A DNA stretch of 64,000 bases, from NCBI GenBank assembly GCA_037176705.1, contig CM073886.1, forward strand, positions 10,066,501-10,130,500. The letters are read 5' to 3'. The stretch is from Molossus alvarezi (taxonomy: Eukaryota > Chordata > Mammalia > Chiroptera > Molossidae). Below, piece after piece: positions 24,820 through 39,960 of this stretch (position 1 is the first letter of the stretch; the number at the start of each line of letters is the position of its first letter). Position numbers and translations under genes: made by a program. A model generated the notes under the pieces. The model saw only the letters and a list, made by a program, of their open reading frames with translations, ran no database searches and was not told where the DNA came from.

Positions 24820-25274
24820 GTGGCTCCCACATGCGGGGTTGAGCCTGACCTCTGCCATAAGGACTGGCTGGGCCCTGAGGGAGGCTCTAAGTCAGGGACT
24901 TGGGAACCTAAATTTTTCCCTTGGGCTTCCCTCAAGGATCCCTCAAGTTTTCAAACATGTAAAAAGGAAAGTGCCTGTAAAGATTCAGCTAGATTAAACT
25001 TGACATCCCTCTCCCCAGTTTTTCTAAAAAATGAAGAGAGTGAGACACTAGACTTTTCTCAGTGTTATTTCAGTAGCAGGTGCAACCAAGATCTTTCCAC
25101 TGTCTCAAAAAACACCCCTTGCTGCTTATCTTCATAACAAGTAAATGTTGAGGAGGACTCAGGCCTGGGGAAGGGGCCCAGATGGAGGGCACAGTCAAGC
25201 CCGGGCTCACTGACACCAACCGGGAGCCCAGGAAGTGGAGTGGGTGGAAAGAGCACAGAAGCCCAGCACAGAGC
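24820..25274 (+). other. ZNF688 3' UTR region
   Basis: Follows the stop codon. No AATAAA was found close by; the first plausible one (about 25692) lies in MIR sequence, so the 3' end is not fixed. Confidence 0.4.
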
Positions 25275-25725
25275 TAGTCTCCGCAGAGGCACAGCTGGTA
25301 AGTCACCAGCTCTCCCCAGACTCACTCCCTCCTCTGTAAAATGAGGATTACTGCCCTGGCCAGTTTGGCTCAGTGGTTAGAGTGTTGGCCTGCGGTCCCG
25401 AGAGACCCGGGTTCGGTTCCCGCTAAGGGCACCTGCCTCGGTTGCAGTTTGTCCCCGGCACTGGTTGGGTCGTGCGGGTGGCAACCACTTGATGTGTCCC
25501 TTTCATGTCGATGTCTCTCTCTCTCTCCCTCCCACTCTATCTGAACAAAAAATGGAAAAATGCCCTCGGGTGAGGATTAAAATTTAAAAAAAAAAAAAAA
25601 ATGAGGATTACTAATATCTACCTCAAAGGAAAGGGTTACTGTAAAGACTGAAATTTTAACAAGATAGTATGTATGACATAGTAAATGTGCAATAAACATG
25701 TGTTGAAACAGTGAATTATTGACAT
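25275..25725 (+). mobile_element. MIR, split by a SINE
   Basis: CCTCCTCTGTAAAATGAGGA before and ATCTACCTCAAAGGAAAGG after the SINE form one MIR. A second, inverted MIR (GCAGATGAGTAAATTGAGGC) lies at about 25740-25830. Confidence 0.8.
25353..25600 (+). mobile_element. VES SINE, type A, in MIR
   Basis: Near-consensus copy. AAATGAGGATTACT of the MIR is duplicated on both sides. Confidence 0.95.
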
Positions 25726-25997
25726 TTTACACTTCAGAAAGGCTAAGGAGGCAGGGCATGGATATCAATAGCTATGTTTTGCAGATGAGTAAATTGAGGC
25801 TCAGAGAGATGAAGTGATTTTTTTCAACGTTTCACTGCCTTAAGGCAGCAAAGCTCAGATATTTCTACCACTTTCTCTGAGCAGTAAGATCTACGCAGAA
25901 CACAGGTCAGGGCTCAGGTGAGAGTGAGGTGAGAGCTGAAATCTGGGCAGGAAGCCAGCAGGACAGCAAACAGCAACAACTACAAGAAAGGTTTTTG

Positions 25998-26170
25998 GCC
26001 CTGGATGGGTAGCTCAGTTGGTTCAAGTAGAGTGTCATCCGGACATGCCAAGGTTAGGGTTTGATCCCCAGCCAGGCCACATACAAGAATCAACCAATGA
26101 ATACATGGATAGGAAAACATGGATACTGTTTCTCTCTCTCAAATCAATAAATAAAAATTTTTTAAAAAGT
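25998..26170 (+). mobile_element. VES-like SINE, type B, diverged and shortened
   Basis: Head CCTGGATGGGTAGCTCAG, internal deletions, AAATCAATAAATAAAAA tail. Confidence 0.75.
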
Positions 26171-26688
26171 TTTTTTGGTCCTTAGTTCCCAGCCAGAGAG
26201 AGGCCTCTCCTTGGGACTAGGGCTGGTTCCTCAAGATGCAGGGCCCAACCCTGTCTGTCTGGGAGAGTCTCAGCAGGAAAACTAAGAGCCCAGCCAAAGC
26301 CAGTGAACTTTCACTAAGAAAAGTACGGTCAATATTCAATGGCCTTCTGCTGGAGAGACAGCTAGATGATAAGGGAATTCCAGGCTGAGGAAGGCTGACT
26401 CCATTCTGTCATTCAACAATCAACATCTGAGGCCTCTGTGGGTTTTTGTGCTGGGCTCCAGGGACATGCTGACTCAGAAGAGTGATTGGGACTGTGATGA
26501 AGGATGTCCAGAGGTACCACCTAACCCATCCTGGTTGGTGATATACCTGGAAATACATCTTGGAGAGGAGAGGGTTATGCCTTCCACAGCATTAGGTAGT
26601 AGTAATTGGTGTGTGGGGAGATTTTCAGGCAGCAGCAAGGGAGCCTTGTTTCATAAAAAAGATAAAAAATGGACACAGTGGAATAGAG
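26171..26688. other. intergenic, nothing recognised
   Basis: No exon seen. A 125-codon frame at 26448-26825 runs into MIR sequence and lacks any motif. Confidence 0.45.
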
Positions 26689-26827
26689 GTAAGTATCTGG
26701 AGTCAGACTGTCTGGGTCCAGATCCTGACTCACTTGCTTTTAAGCTACGCAATCTTGAGCAAGTCACTTCTTACCCCAAGTCCCCTCTCTGTGCTTTAGT
26801 TTCTTCATCTATAAAACCTGGATAGCG

Positions 26828-27095
26828 CCCTAGTCGGTGTGGCTCAGTGGGCAGAGTGTCAACCTGCACACCAAAGAGTTGTGGGTTTGATTCCCAGTCA
26901 AGGGCATGTACCTAGGTTGCAGGTTCTATCCCTGGCCCCTGTCAGGATGTGTGCAAGAGGCAACCAATCAATGTGTCTCTCTCACATTGATGTTTCTCTG
27001 TCTTTTTCCTCCTCCCTCCCTCTCTTCCACTTTCCCTAAAAATCAATGGAAAACATATTCTTGGGTAAGGATCAACAACAACAAAAACACAAAGA
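26828..27095 (+). mobile_element. VES SINE, type A, older, in MIR
   Basis: Head CCCTAGTCGGTGTGGCTCAG and a TTCTTGGGTAAGGATCAAC tail. Mixed type A/B head suggests an older subfamily. Confidence 0.88.
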
Positions 27096-27126
27096 AACTC
27101 AAAAATCAGTTCTAAAAAAAAGAAAG

Positions 27127-27390
27127 AGCCCTGGCCGGTTTGGCTCAGCGGTTAGAGCGTCGGCCTGCGGTCCGTAGAGACCCGGGTTCGGTTCCCGCTA
27201 AGGGCACGTACTTCGGTTGCAGTTTGTCCCCGGCCCTGGTTGGTCGTGTGGATGGCAGCCACTCGATGTGTCCCTTCACGTCGATGTTTCTCTCTCTCTC
27301 TCTCTCTCTTCCTCTCTCTCCCTCCCACTCTATCTGTACAAAAAATGGAAAAATATCCTTGGGTGAGGATAAAAAAAAAAAAAAAAAAAG
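27127..27390 (+). mobile_element. VES SINE, type A, young
   Basis: Almost consensus, GGCCTGCGGTCC and CTCGATGTGTCCC intact, ending in a long A-run. Confidence 0.95.
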
Positions 27391-27460
27391 AAAGAAAACC
27401 CGGATAATAATAGCACCTACCTCATAAAAAATTGCTGTAGAATTAAAAGAGCTAATATAG

Positions 27461-27716
27461 CCCTGGCTGGTTTGGCTCAGCGGTTAGAGCATTAGCCTGC
27501 GGTCCCGAGAGACCCGGGTTCAGTTCCCACTAAGGGCATGTACCTTGGTTGCAGTTTGTCCCCGGCCCTGGTCGGTTGTGCGGGTGGCAGCCACTCGATG
27601 TGTCCCTTTCACATCGATGTTTCTCTCTCTCTCTCTCTCTTCCTCTCTCTCCCTCCCACTCTACCTGAACAAAAAATGTCCTCGGGTGAGGATTAAAAAA
27701 AAAAAGAGAGAGATAA
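27461..27716 (+). mobile_element. VES SINE, type A, in MIR
   Basis: Near-consensus, with GAGCTAATATA and GAGATAATATA on its flanks. Confidence 0.94.
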
Positions 27717-27779
27717 TATAGAAGAGTACCTTGTACATTAGTATTTAATAAACACGGTTATGGTTATTATTCTAATCAA

Positions 27780-27945
27780 TACAAAAGAGTATGTGAAGAG
27801 GATGAAGAGGAGACACAGGCAGGTCTTCTGAAACAAGGAAGGTTTCCTGGAGGAAGTGGTTCAAGTTGGCCTTGAAGGATGAGAAACATTTCAACCAGGA
27901 TAGGCATGTATAAGAAATGGTAGTATTTCTATTTGACTGAAACAT
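27780..27945 (-). mobile_element. probable L2 fragment
   Basis: GGTTTCCTGGAGGAAGTGG and GGCCTTGAAGGATGAGAAAC are typical of inverted L2. Old and short. Confidence 0.5.
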
Positions 27946-27962
27946 AAAGAACTAGATAATGA

Positions 27963-28184
27963 TCCTGGTTGGTGTGGCTCAGTGGTTGAACGTTGACCCA
28001 TGCACCAAGAGGTCACCAGTTCGATTCCCAGTCAGGACATATGCCCAGGTTGTGGGCAAAATCCCCAGTGGGGGGCATGCAGGAGGCAGCCGATCAGTGT
28101 TCTCTCTCATTGATGTTTCTATCTCTCTCCCTCTCCCTTCCTCTCTAAAATCAATAAAGAAAAAGAAAGAAAGAAAAAAAAAAA
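27963..28184 (+). mobile_element. VES SINE, type B
   Basis: Head CCTGGTTGGTGTGGCTCAG, ATGCACCAAGAGGTCACC, AATCAATAAAGAAAAAG tail. Confidence 0.92.
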
Positions 28185-28352
28185 AGATGTCTTTGTAAAC
28201 AGTGTAGAGTGTGACCTGTGGGAGGAAAATGGATACTAGAGACCTGTTGGACATCTGCTCCTAGATAGAGATGATCAGGAGCTGGGACCAAGCTAAAAAG
28301 CAAGATCTTTTCTTGCTTCCTGACCTTGGAATTGAGAAGAAACATACTCATG

Positions 28353-28613
28353 CCCTGGCCGGTTTGGCTCAGCGGTTAGAGCATCGGCCTGCGGTCCAGA
28401 GAGACCCGGGTTCGGTTCCCGCTAAGGCACGTACCTCGGTTGCAGTTTGTCCCCTGCCCTGGTTGGTTGTGCGGGTGGCGACCACTCGATGTGTCCCTTT
28501 CACATCGATGTTTCTCTCTCTCTGTTCCTCTCTCTCCCTCCCACTCTATCTGAACAAAGAATGGAAAAATGTCCTTGGGTGAGGATGATAAAAAAAAAAA
28601 GAAAAAGAAAAAA
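28353..28613 (+). mobile_element. VES SINE, type A
   Basis: Near-consensus. AGAAGAAACATACTCAT is duplicated perfectly on both sides (17 bp). Confidence 0.96.
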
Positions 28614-28929
28614 AGAAGAAACATACTCATGAGAGGCTTCTGCCATAGTGCTGCATGGCTCAGTGGCTGCCAACATGAACTGTAAACAAGTAAGTCCCAG
28701 AGGTTTCAAGCATGGAGAGTTGGAGCAAGGGAACCTGACGGCTGGGCAAGGGGCAGTCAAGAGTGGGAAGGTGTGGAGGTCAAGAGGTGACCAGTACTGG
28801 GGAAGGGTGTTTCAAAGAGAAGGTGGAGCTGGAGAGAGGAGGTACAACTAGGGAGGGGGGGAGCAGAACCAGGCAGTGTCAAGCACAATACCACCGACCA
28901 TGATCAGCATGAGGCACAGGATGAGTGCT

Positions 28930-29785
28930 GTCTGCCCTTTCTCATTTATCTATGTAACATATCTAGCAAGCATTTACCATGTACTGGGAACTATTCTGTG
29001 TGCCAGGATATAGCAGGGAAAACAGACATAGAATCCTCTTGGAACTTACATTTGAGTAGGGTGGGGAGACTAGTAATAAGCCAGCATAAGTAAGACAAGG
29101 TACTGTTTTGCAAATAATAAGCACTACAAAGGGACTAAAACAGATGTGCTGAAAGTGCTTGTTGTAGATGGATACCTAGGCCAGACTTGGTGAGGACGAG
29201 AGATTTTTATATATATATTTTTAGAGAGAGGGAGAGAAACATCAATCTGAGAGCAATCACACTGATTAGCTTCCTCCTGCACGCCCCCCACCTCCCGCAC
29301 GAACCCCACTGGGGATTAGGAATTAAACCAGCAACCCTTCAGTGCACAGGACAACATCCAACTAACTGAACCACATTGGCCAGGGCAAAATGAGACATTT
29401 GAACTGAGTTCCAAATGATGAGCAGAAGTCAAGGGGAAACGGTCAGCCTGGCAAGATGTGGCAGTTGGAGAGGGCAGGGCTTCAGAGGCTGGAGTGAAGG
29501 GTGGGGGTGGAGTAAGAGGGGACGAGAGGGGTTTCTGAACAGAGAAACAGCAAGTGCCATGGTCTGAGGAAAGGATGAGTTTGGGTGAGGCACAGAAAAA
29601 GACATTGGTGGCTGGCTTAAGGAACTGAATGAAGATTTATAGATGAGCTTAGAGTAGGGGGAAGGATACAGGTCACAGAGCTCTTGTTTGCCATGATACA
29701 AAATTTGGATTTGATTCTAAATATATTGGGAGATCACTGGGTTGTTTTTGTTTTGCAGTAAAATGTAAGTAACAGAACTTGTCAT
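28930..29785 (-). mobile_element. probable L2 relic with SINE insertion
   Basis: GGAACTTACATTTGAGTAGG, GGGAAACGGTCAGCCTGGC and TTTGGATTTGATTCTAAAT resemble inverted L2. A minus SINE interrupts it. Part of this sequence (29461-29516) is the template of the inverted insertion near 30.1 kb. Confidence 0.45.
29207..29386 (-). mobile_element. VES-like SINE, type B, minus
   Basis: TTTTTAGAGAGAGGGAGAGA start, a doubled CCCC-ACC core and inverted head ending CATTGGCCAGGGC. Confidence 0.8.
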
Positions 29786-29787
29786 TA

Positions 29788-30011
29788 AAAATTTTTTTTA
29801 AATATATTTTTATTGATTTTAGAGAGAGGGGCAAGGGGGGAGAGAGAGAGAAACATTGATGTGAGAGAGAAATGTCAATTGGTTGCATGTTGCACACACC
29901 CCAACCAGGGATTGAATCCATAACCTGGGTATGTGCCCTGACTGGGAATCGAACCAGTGACCTTTTGGTGCATGGGACGATGCTCAGCCAACTGAGTCAC
30001 ACCAGCCAGGG
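29788..30011 (-). mobile_element. VES SINE, type B, minus
   Basis: TATTTTTATTGATTTTAGAG start and inverted head ending CACCAGCCAGGGC. CATTAAAAATT / CATTTAAAATT flank it. Confidence 0.9.
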
Positions 30012-30023
30012 CCATTTAAAATT

Positions 30024-30337
30024 CTTTTTTTTGAATCCTCACCCACCCTTCACCCTTACTCCACCCCCACCCTTCACTCCAGCCTCTGAAGCCCTGCCCT
30101 CTCCAAATGCCTCACTCAAGGGCATTTTTGCATTTATCTTCAGATAGAGCAGGAGGGAGAGAGGGAGGGAGAGAGAATCATCGATGTGAGAGAGACACAT
30201 CAAGTGGTTGCCATCCACAGGACCCCAACTGGGGCCAGGGACAAACTGCAACCTAGGTACATGCCCTTAGTGAGAACCAAAGCGGTTCTCTGGTCCGCAG
30301 GTCGATGATCTAACCTCTGAGCCATACCAGCCAGGGC
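30024..30337 (-). mobile_element. VES SINE, type A, minus, with inverted filler
   Basis: Starts TTTTTTTGAATCCTCACCC, is interrupted by about 60 bp of foreign sequence, then resumes at ACTCAAGGGCATTTTTGC and ends CACCAGCCAGGGC. Confidence 0.9.
30055..30110 (+). other. 56-bp templated inverted insertion
   Basis: This block is the reverse complement of 29461-29516, about 540 bp upstream, with one mismatch in 56 (A for C at about 30107). It lies inside the tail region of a type A SINE, where the consensus has no such sequence. Confidence 0.92.
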
Positions 30338-30344
30338 TAATAAC

Positions 30345-30552
30345 TTTTTTTTTTGTTTATTGATTTTTAGAGAGGAAGGGAGAGGGAGAGAGGTAGAAAC
30401 ATCGATGAAAGAGAACACTGATTGGCCTCCTCCTGCACGCCCCCCACTGGGGATCTGGCCAACAATCTGGGCATGCGCCCTACTGGGAATTGAACCAGCA
30501 AACTCTTGGTGCATGGGTCAATGCTCAACCACTGAGCCACACCGGCTGGGCC
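30345..30552 (-). mobile_element. VES SINE, type B, minus
   Basis: TTTATTGATTTTTAGAGAGG start and inverted head ending CACACCGGCTGGGC. Confidence 0.92.
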
Positions 30553-31120
30553 ATTTTAAATATTTTTAAGTGCACGGTTTAGTGGCATTGAGTACATTCA
30601 CACTGTTGTGCAACCATCACCATCATCCTTCTCTAGAACACTTTCATCTTCCCCAATAGAAACTTTGTATCCATTAAACAAAAATGCCTTATGTCCCCTT
30701 CCCCCAGCCCCTGGCAAACGCCATTCTACTTTCTGTCTCTATGAATTTGAATACACTAGGTACGTCATATAAACCACTGGGGAAGGGGGTGCAGGTTAAG
30801 CAGAGTATCAAGGTGATCCGATTTGCAATATATATATTTGCATTTTTTTTAATCCTCACCCTAGGACATTTTTCGATATTTTGTTCAGATAGAGTGGGAG
30901 GGAGAGAGAGGAAGAGAGAGAGAGAGAAACATTGATGTGAAAGGGACACATTGAGTGATTACCACCCGCACGACCCAACCAGGGCTGGGGACAAACTGCA
31001 ACTGAGGTACCTGCCTCAGTTGTGGGAACTGAACCCGGGTCTCTCAGGACCGCAGGCCGACGCTCTAACCGCTGAGCCACACTGGCCAGGGCTCTATTTG
31101 CATTTTAAAAACCCACTCTG
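30553..31120 (-). mobile_element. L1 3' UTR, minus, SINE-split
   Basis: TAGTGGCATTGAGTACATTC, TTGTGCAACCATCACCATCA and TCTATGAATTTGAATACACT are hallmarks of inverted L1 3' UTR. Confidence 0.8.
30845..31092 (-). mobile_element. VES SINE, type A, minus
   Basis: Poly-T, ATCCTCACCCTAGGACATT, inverted head ending GGCCAGGGC. TATTTGCATTTT flanks both ends. Confidence 0.94.
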
Positions 31121-31318
31121 GCCTGGCCAGTGTGGCTCAGTGGTTGAGTGTTGACCCATGTTCCAAGAGGTCACCAGTTCGATTCTCAGGGCACATGCCC
31201 AGGTTGTGGGCCCAATGCACAGCAGGGGACATGCAGGAGGTGGTCAATCGATGTTCTCTCTCATAGATGTTTCTCTCTCTCCCTCTCCCTTCCTCTCTCT
31301 CTAAAAATCAATAAAGGA
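31121..31318 (+). mobile_element. VES SINE, type B
   Basis: Head CCTGGCCAGTGTGGCTCAG with a small deletion after TTCGATTCTCAG, tail AATCAATAAAGG. Confidence 0.9.
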
Positions 31319-31504
31319 AAATAAGATAAAAATAAAAATGTTCTCTGTACATTTATATGACAGTATGGAATTGTGTGTGTGACCAGAGCAGCTCTTCTGA
31401 CCTCCTAGGCTCTTGCTTCTTGCACTAGCCCACAATACAACTTGATAACCAGGCCTAAAATCCCACCTCTCTGGTTGTTGAGATTGTGCCTTCAATCATT
31501 CAAA

Positions 31505-31715
31505 CAGCATGGGTTCTGGAGTCAAACTGCCTGGGTTGTCACCATTTACTAGCTGTGTGGCTCAGGGCAAGTTCACCCCTCTTGCTTCAGTCTCCTGATC
31601 CAGAAAGGTACCTATCTCTGCAGTATGGCGAGGGTTAAATGAGTTAAACAAGCAAAAGCACTTAGAACAGTCTGCCATATAGTAAGTGACCAGTCAAGGT
31701 AAGTGAAGATTATTA
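31505..31715 (+). mobile_element. MIR
   Basis: GGGTTCTGGAGTCAAACTGC, TTACTAGCTGTGTGGCTCAG and AAAGCACTTAGAACAGTCTG in MIR order. Confidence 0.9.
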
Positions 31716-31954
31716 GTCTTCATCATATCACAGAACCAACTTTATTCAGCTCTTTCATAGTCTGCCATTATTCTGTTAGGAGAGCTTGGAATTGGGAAAT
31801 CAGGAGGCATGTTTAAGTGGAGCATTAAAATAATGAGCCCTGACATCCAGTAACTCATCAAATTGTTAATGCAATCATAATTTAATAAATTAAGAAACTA
31901 GTTTGCTTTCACAAGGTCAGCAGGGGTCAGTAAATTCAAAATATTCATGTTGCC

Positions 31955-32036
31955 CTGGCCAGTTTGGCTCAGCGGTTGAGCGTCAGCCTTCGGACCAGAG
32001 AGTCCCAGGTTCGGTTCCCGCTAGGGGTACGTACCA
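31955..32036 (+). mobile_element. VES SINE, type A, head only
   Basis: CCCTGGCCAGTTTGGCTCAG to GGGGTACGTACC, then it stops and runs straight into CA and TA microsatellites. Confidence 0.88.
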
Positions 32037-32037
32037 C

Positions 32038-32076
<39 letters not shown>

Positions 32077-32077
32077 C

Positions 32078-32130
<53 letters not shown>
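32038..32130. repeat. (CA)n then (TA)n microsatellites
   Basis: About 17 CA units, a short AAACAAATT spacer, then about 25 TA units. A strong cruciform former and likely length-polymorphic. Confidence 0.95.
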
Positions 32131-32134
<4 letters not shown>

Positions 32135-32149
32135 CTTTTCTGGAACAGG

Positions 32150-32345
32150 CCTGGAGGAGGCAAGATGAGGTAGTGGAAAAGGCTGGCATTTAGGAGTCTG
32201 AAGACCCGCAATCACTAATGGGCTGCCTGACACTGAGCAACAGCTGGGCCTTGGTTTCCTCATCTGTGAAATAACTGAACTCTGAGGCAGAAAGGCATTG
32301 CGCCGTGTCCTCAGTTAAAGATAAAGTAAATGTTGGAAATACCAG
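32150..32345 (+). mobile_element. MIR
   Basis: GGCATTTAGGAGTCTGAAGA and GGTTTCCTCATCTGTGAAAT in MIR order. Confidence 0.75.
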
Positions 32346-32559
32346 ATATAGATGACAGACACACACACACACACGTTATATATATACACACACACAGACA
32401 TCCTCAAGAGGAATATTTAGGAAATTGTTAAGTGAGGAATAGGTTGGGAGGAGAGAATATTATTCTATACCTTGTAAGTGAAAAAAAAAATTGAAAAATG
32501 AATTGGTTTGGAGAAAAAAACAACCTAATTTTTTAAGGCCGGTCCCTCAGTTAGCCTTC

Positions 32560-34000
<1,441 letters not shown>

Positions 34001-35600
34001 GTTCTCAGTTCCAGCTGGAAGGAAAACGTTTTCTTGAGCAAGAAACATCATTTACACGTTCCTTACTAATTTTTGTTGACCCGAATTTATGACATCCACT
34101 GGAGTCTGAAATCTTAAAATTCTCTTTCTCGGTTGACTGAGGCATCCAGTGGTCCCATGATTAGGTCACGCTATATGAATAATTCAAACTCTAGTCCAGT
34201 GGCAGTGTGTGAACTGAAGTTTAGGATGGAGGCAGTTCACCTTTCTGTCTCCAGGTCCCTGGACCCTGTAACAGCTGCTCCTCTGGTTGATCCTGAGATA
34301 GGTGGACCCTGACTCATGAGCCCTTCAATTGGCCAACACAGTTTAGGGGAAGCTTCCAGGGACTAGGTACCCATCTGAATGCTTCTGTGTCTTGAAGTTC
34401 GATTTGTCACCTGAACATGATTAGACTTTGGACAATTAACAAGGCAAGTTTTGAATCTGCGTTGTTTCACAACAGCCATTCAGAAAAACAATACATTTAG
34501 AAAGGCCAGGAGAAGGAGTCTCTTCCAGAGTCGTCATGAGCCCCCTGGGATCAGAAACACTGACCCTGTCTTTGAGCCTGTGGCCAAGGCTTCCTGTAGC
34601 CAGACCTTTCCCATTGCCCCCCACCCCACCCCTCACATCTGCGCCCAGCCTTAACACCTGGCACTAATGGAGCACTCTCATCCCTGCCCCGAGTGCAATC
34701 ATGCTTTGCCATCACCTGATGTCAGCCATGGAAGTCACTGGGTCTGATTTTGCTCCTTCTCTGGGCCTAGAGCACAGCTGAGGCCTAGATGTCATTCCCA
34801 GGGGTTAATACTTAACGTAGTGGTCCTGCAAGGGCTTGCAGTTTTGCCCTTTGCTAGGCACCCAGGGCTCTTGTCCTGGTGACTCTATGCACTTGGCCTA
34901 TGGTTCCTACTCATGCCTATCTAACTATCCTACTACAGAAGGAGGCAAGCAGAGAAATGTTCCAGACTAGAGCCAGAACCTGCTGAAGATGGGGAGTGCA
35001 TTTCCATGATATGTATGAAATATTGTGATTGATATAGCTGGCCCAAAGAAAAGTATCGTCTTCTTAGGGCAGGGTGTTTATGAAGACCTGTGGGGGCACA
35101 GAGTAAGCAGTCAATAAATATGCCCACCAAGAGAGGAAGGTTTGGAGGTAGAATGATAGGGAGAGGTGGTGCCATTTGCTGAGATAAAGACCCCAGGAGG
35201 GGCAGGTTGGGGGAAGAAAGGGATGAGTTCAGCTTGAGCCATGCTGAGTTTGAGGTACTTGAGGGACATCCAGGCAGAGGCAAGGTGGCAGGTGGTTCTC
35301 TGATCAAGAGGAGCTCAGGAGCCATCTGAGCTAGAGGCAAATAGATAGGGAAGGCGTCCTGCAGGGCATGTGTGGGGAGAAGGGTAAGCCTGCAGAAAGA
35401 GGGTCCTTCTGATCTTTTTCACATTTTACCCTACTCTCCCTGAGCTGCCCCAAGATGTCCTGAAATAGAAGCTCCCAGAACTTCATGCTCCAACAAACTT
35501 CCAATAGTTCTCGTTTACCCACTACCTTTTTTTTAACCCTCAACATTTGGGGAAAGATTGCTGTCACCCATTGATAGGCCAAAGCACAATTATAAACGCC
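34001..35600. other. intergenic, no zinc fingers or exon seen
   Basis: Searched for C2H2 motifs in all frames. None found. A 135-codon minus frame (34933-35340) has no recognisable domain. No VES SINE occurs here, a gap compared with the rest of the window. Confidence 0.6.
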
Positions 35601-35624
35601 CAGCCAAGAAAAATAAGGCCTGAA

Positions 35625-38276
<2,652 letters not shown>

Positions 38277-39017
38277 TGGCCTCAAAGGTGAAAAGACAAG
38301 GGGTGAAGACATAAACATTTCCTGAGCCCAAGCTGGAATCAGTACAGAACCTCTGGGGGTTCCAGGGAGGTCAGAGAATTCCTTGTACAAGCTGGACCTG
38401 GGGGTTGAGGACCATCATATTTTAGGCCTTCACTAGCTTGATATGCTGACACCTCACTCAGCGCTGGCCTACATTCTAGGAGCCCTCTGCTAAGTTAGGG
38501 CTGAGGTGAGAACCCCAAGCAGACCTCTACTGTAGGAAGGAAAGGCTGTTTCTCAGCTAATATGTGTTAAGAGGATTGAGGTAGAGGAGAACCTTGGTTT
38601 ACCCATTGTGTTTTTACTGCAGAAGTTAATAACTGGGGGCCATGTACTGAATCTGGCCTGTAGCTGTCTTATGTTTTTGGTCTTGTCAGAAATTTGGAAT
38701 ATTACAAGTTATTGATGAAGATTTCACACAAAAATCCAAGTTTCTGACTTGATAAATCCGAAGATTTGGCAACTCGACCTAAGCTCCTACAAAACCACAG
38801 TTGGCAGGAGCTGAAGGCAGCTGTTTCCTTTGGATGGAGCCGGAGCCTGTGCTCTCCAGTTCGGCATGCTCGCCACCCCTCGTCAGCTCCTGACCAGCAC
38901 TGGCTGGCACTCATGGCTTGACCGTGTCTCTGGCAAAGCAGCCCTCTCCTATCCGGTATATTTTACTCCTTTACATGATCTGTTGGGCTCCTGTGGTCAC
39001 AGGCATACAAATCATGG
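38277..39017 (+). other. ZNF764 3' UTR and intergenic
   Basis: No canonical AATAAA found soon after the stop, so the 3' end is not fixed. No other gene seen. Confidence 0.4.
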
Positions 39018-39018
39018 T

Positions 39019-39266
39019 CTAATTTTTTTTTTAATCCTTACCCAAGGATATTTTTTACATTGTTCTTCAGACAGAGTGGGAGGGGGAGAGAGAGAGAGAA
39101 ACATCAATGTGAAAGAGACACATCGACTGGTTGCCACCCGCATACCCCATCCGGGGCCAGGGAGTATGTACCGTAACTGAGGTACGTACCCTTGGCCAGA
39201 ATCAAACCCGGTACTCTTTGGTCTGCAGGCCGATGCTCTAACCGCTGAGCTAAACTGGCCAGGGCC
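39019..39266 (-). mobile_element. VES SINE, type A, minus
   Basis: Poly-T, ATCCTTACCCAAGGATATT, inverted head ending GGCCAGGGC. ATGGTCTA flanks both ends. Confidence 0.92.
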
Positions 39267-39689
39267 ACACCATGGTCTATATCATTCATGTTTTCTTGAG
39301 TCAGGGATTCAGGTAGAGAGCATATATGTGAAAGGATGGCAGGAGAGAAGTAAAAGCAGCCTTTATTTTGTATCTTGCTTGCATTGTATCTTATGGTTTA
39401 CAAAATACAGTCTTTTCCATGAACTCTTGTCACCCTCTTAACTGCCTGAGAAAGAGAGCATCTTGCTTGGACAGGACAGCCTAGTCAGGAAGAGGCAGTC
39501 AGGACTGTATCTTTCGCTCTACACCAGTGGCATTTCTTCCCTACCACAGCACTGCTCTCGGTCGACCAGCAGTTCCTGGTTTTGAAGGGGAAGGCCCTGA
39601 ACGTGCCCTCCAGTTGTCTTGGGCCTCCTTGGGACAGCCGTATGGCTCAGGCCTTGTCCAGCCTAGACCCAGCCAGGAGGGCCTCATCA

Positions 39690-39790
39690 TGTTTCAGAGC
39701 TGGAAGAGATCCGAGCTTTTGCAGTTGGGGACACTGAGACTGGGGGAGGCTAAGCAACCTGTCCAAGGTCAAATAGATGGCGGGGTTCTT
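39690..39790 (-). mobile_element. MIR fragment
   Basis: GGGGACACTGAGACTGGGGG and CCTGTCCAAGGTCAAATAG match inverted MIR. Confidence 0.6.
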
Positions 39791-39960
39791 AGTTTACTGC
39801 TGTCTTTACCACACCACTCTTGAATTTCTTGCCAAGGTCTCGGCCAGGGTTCTGGAGGCATCTGCCCACTCCCTATGAGGGCACCTAGGCCTTGACCAGG
39901 ACTGGGGACAGACCAGCTCCATGCCAGTGAAACCTGAGTATGAGTGGCAAAATGGCCATG

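Larger units (their letters stand above)
26690..27772 (+). mobile_element. MIR interrupted by three SINEs
   Basis: MIR parts in order: GGAGTCAGACTGTCTGGGT to TTCTTCATCTATAAAACC (26690-26825), GATAATAATAGCACCTACCT (27397-27455) and GTACCTTGTACATTAGTAT to AATAAACACGG (about 27725-27760). Together they span nearly a whole MIR. Confidence 0.9.
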
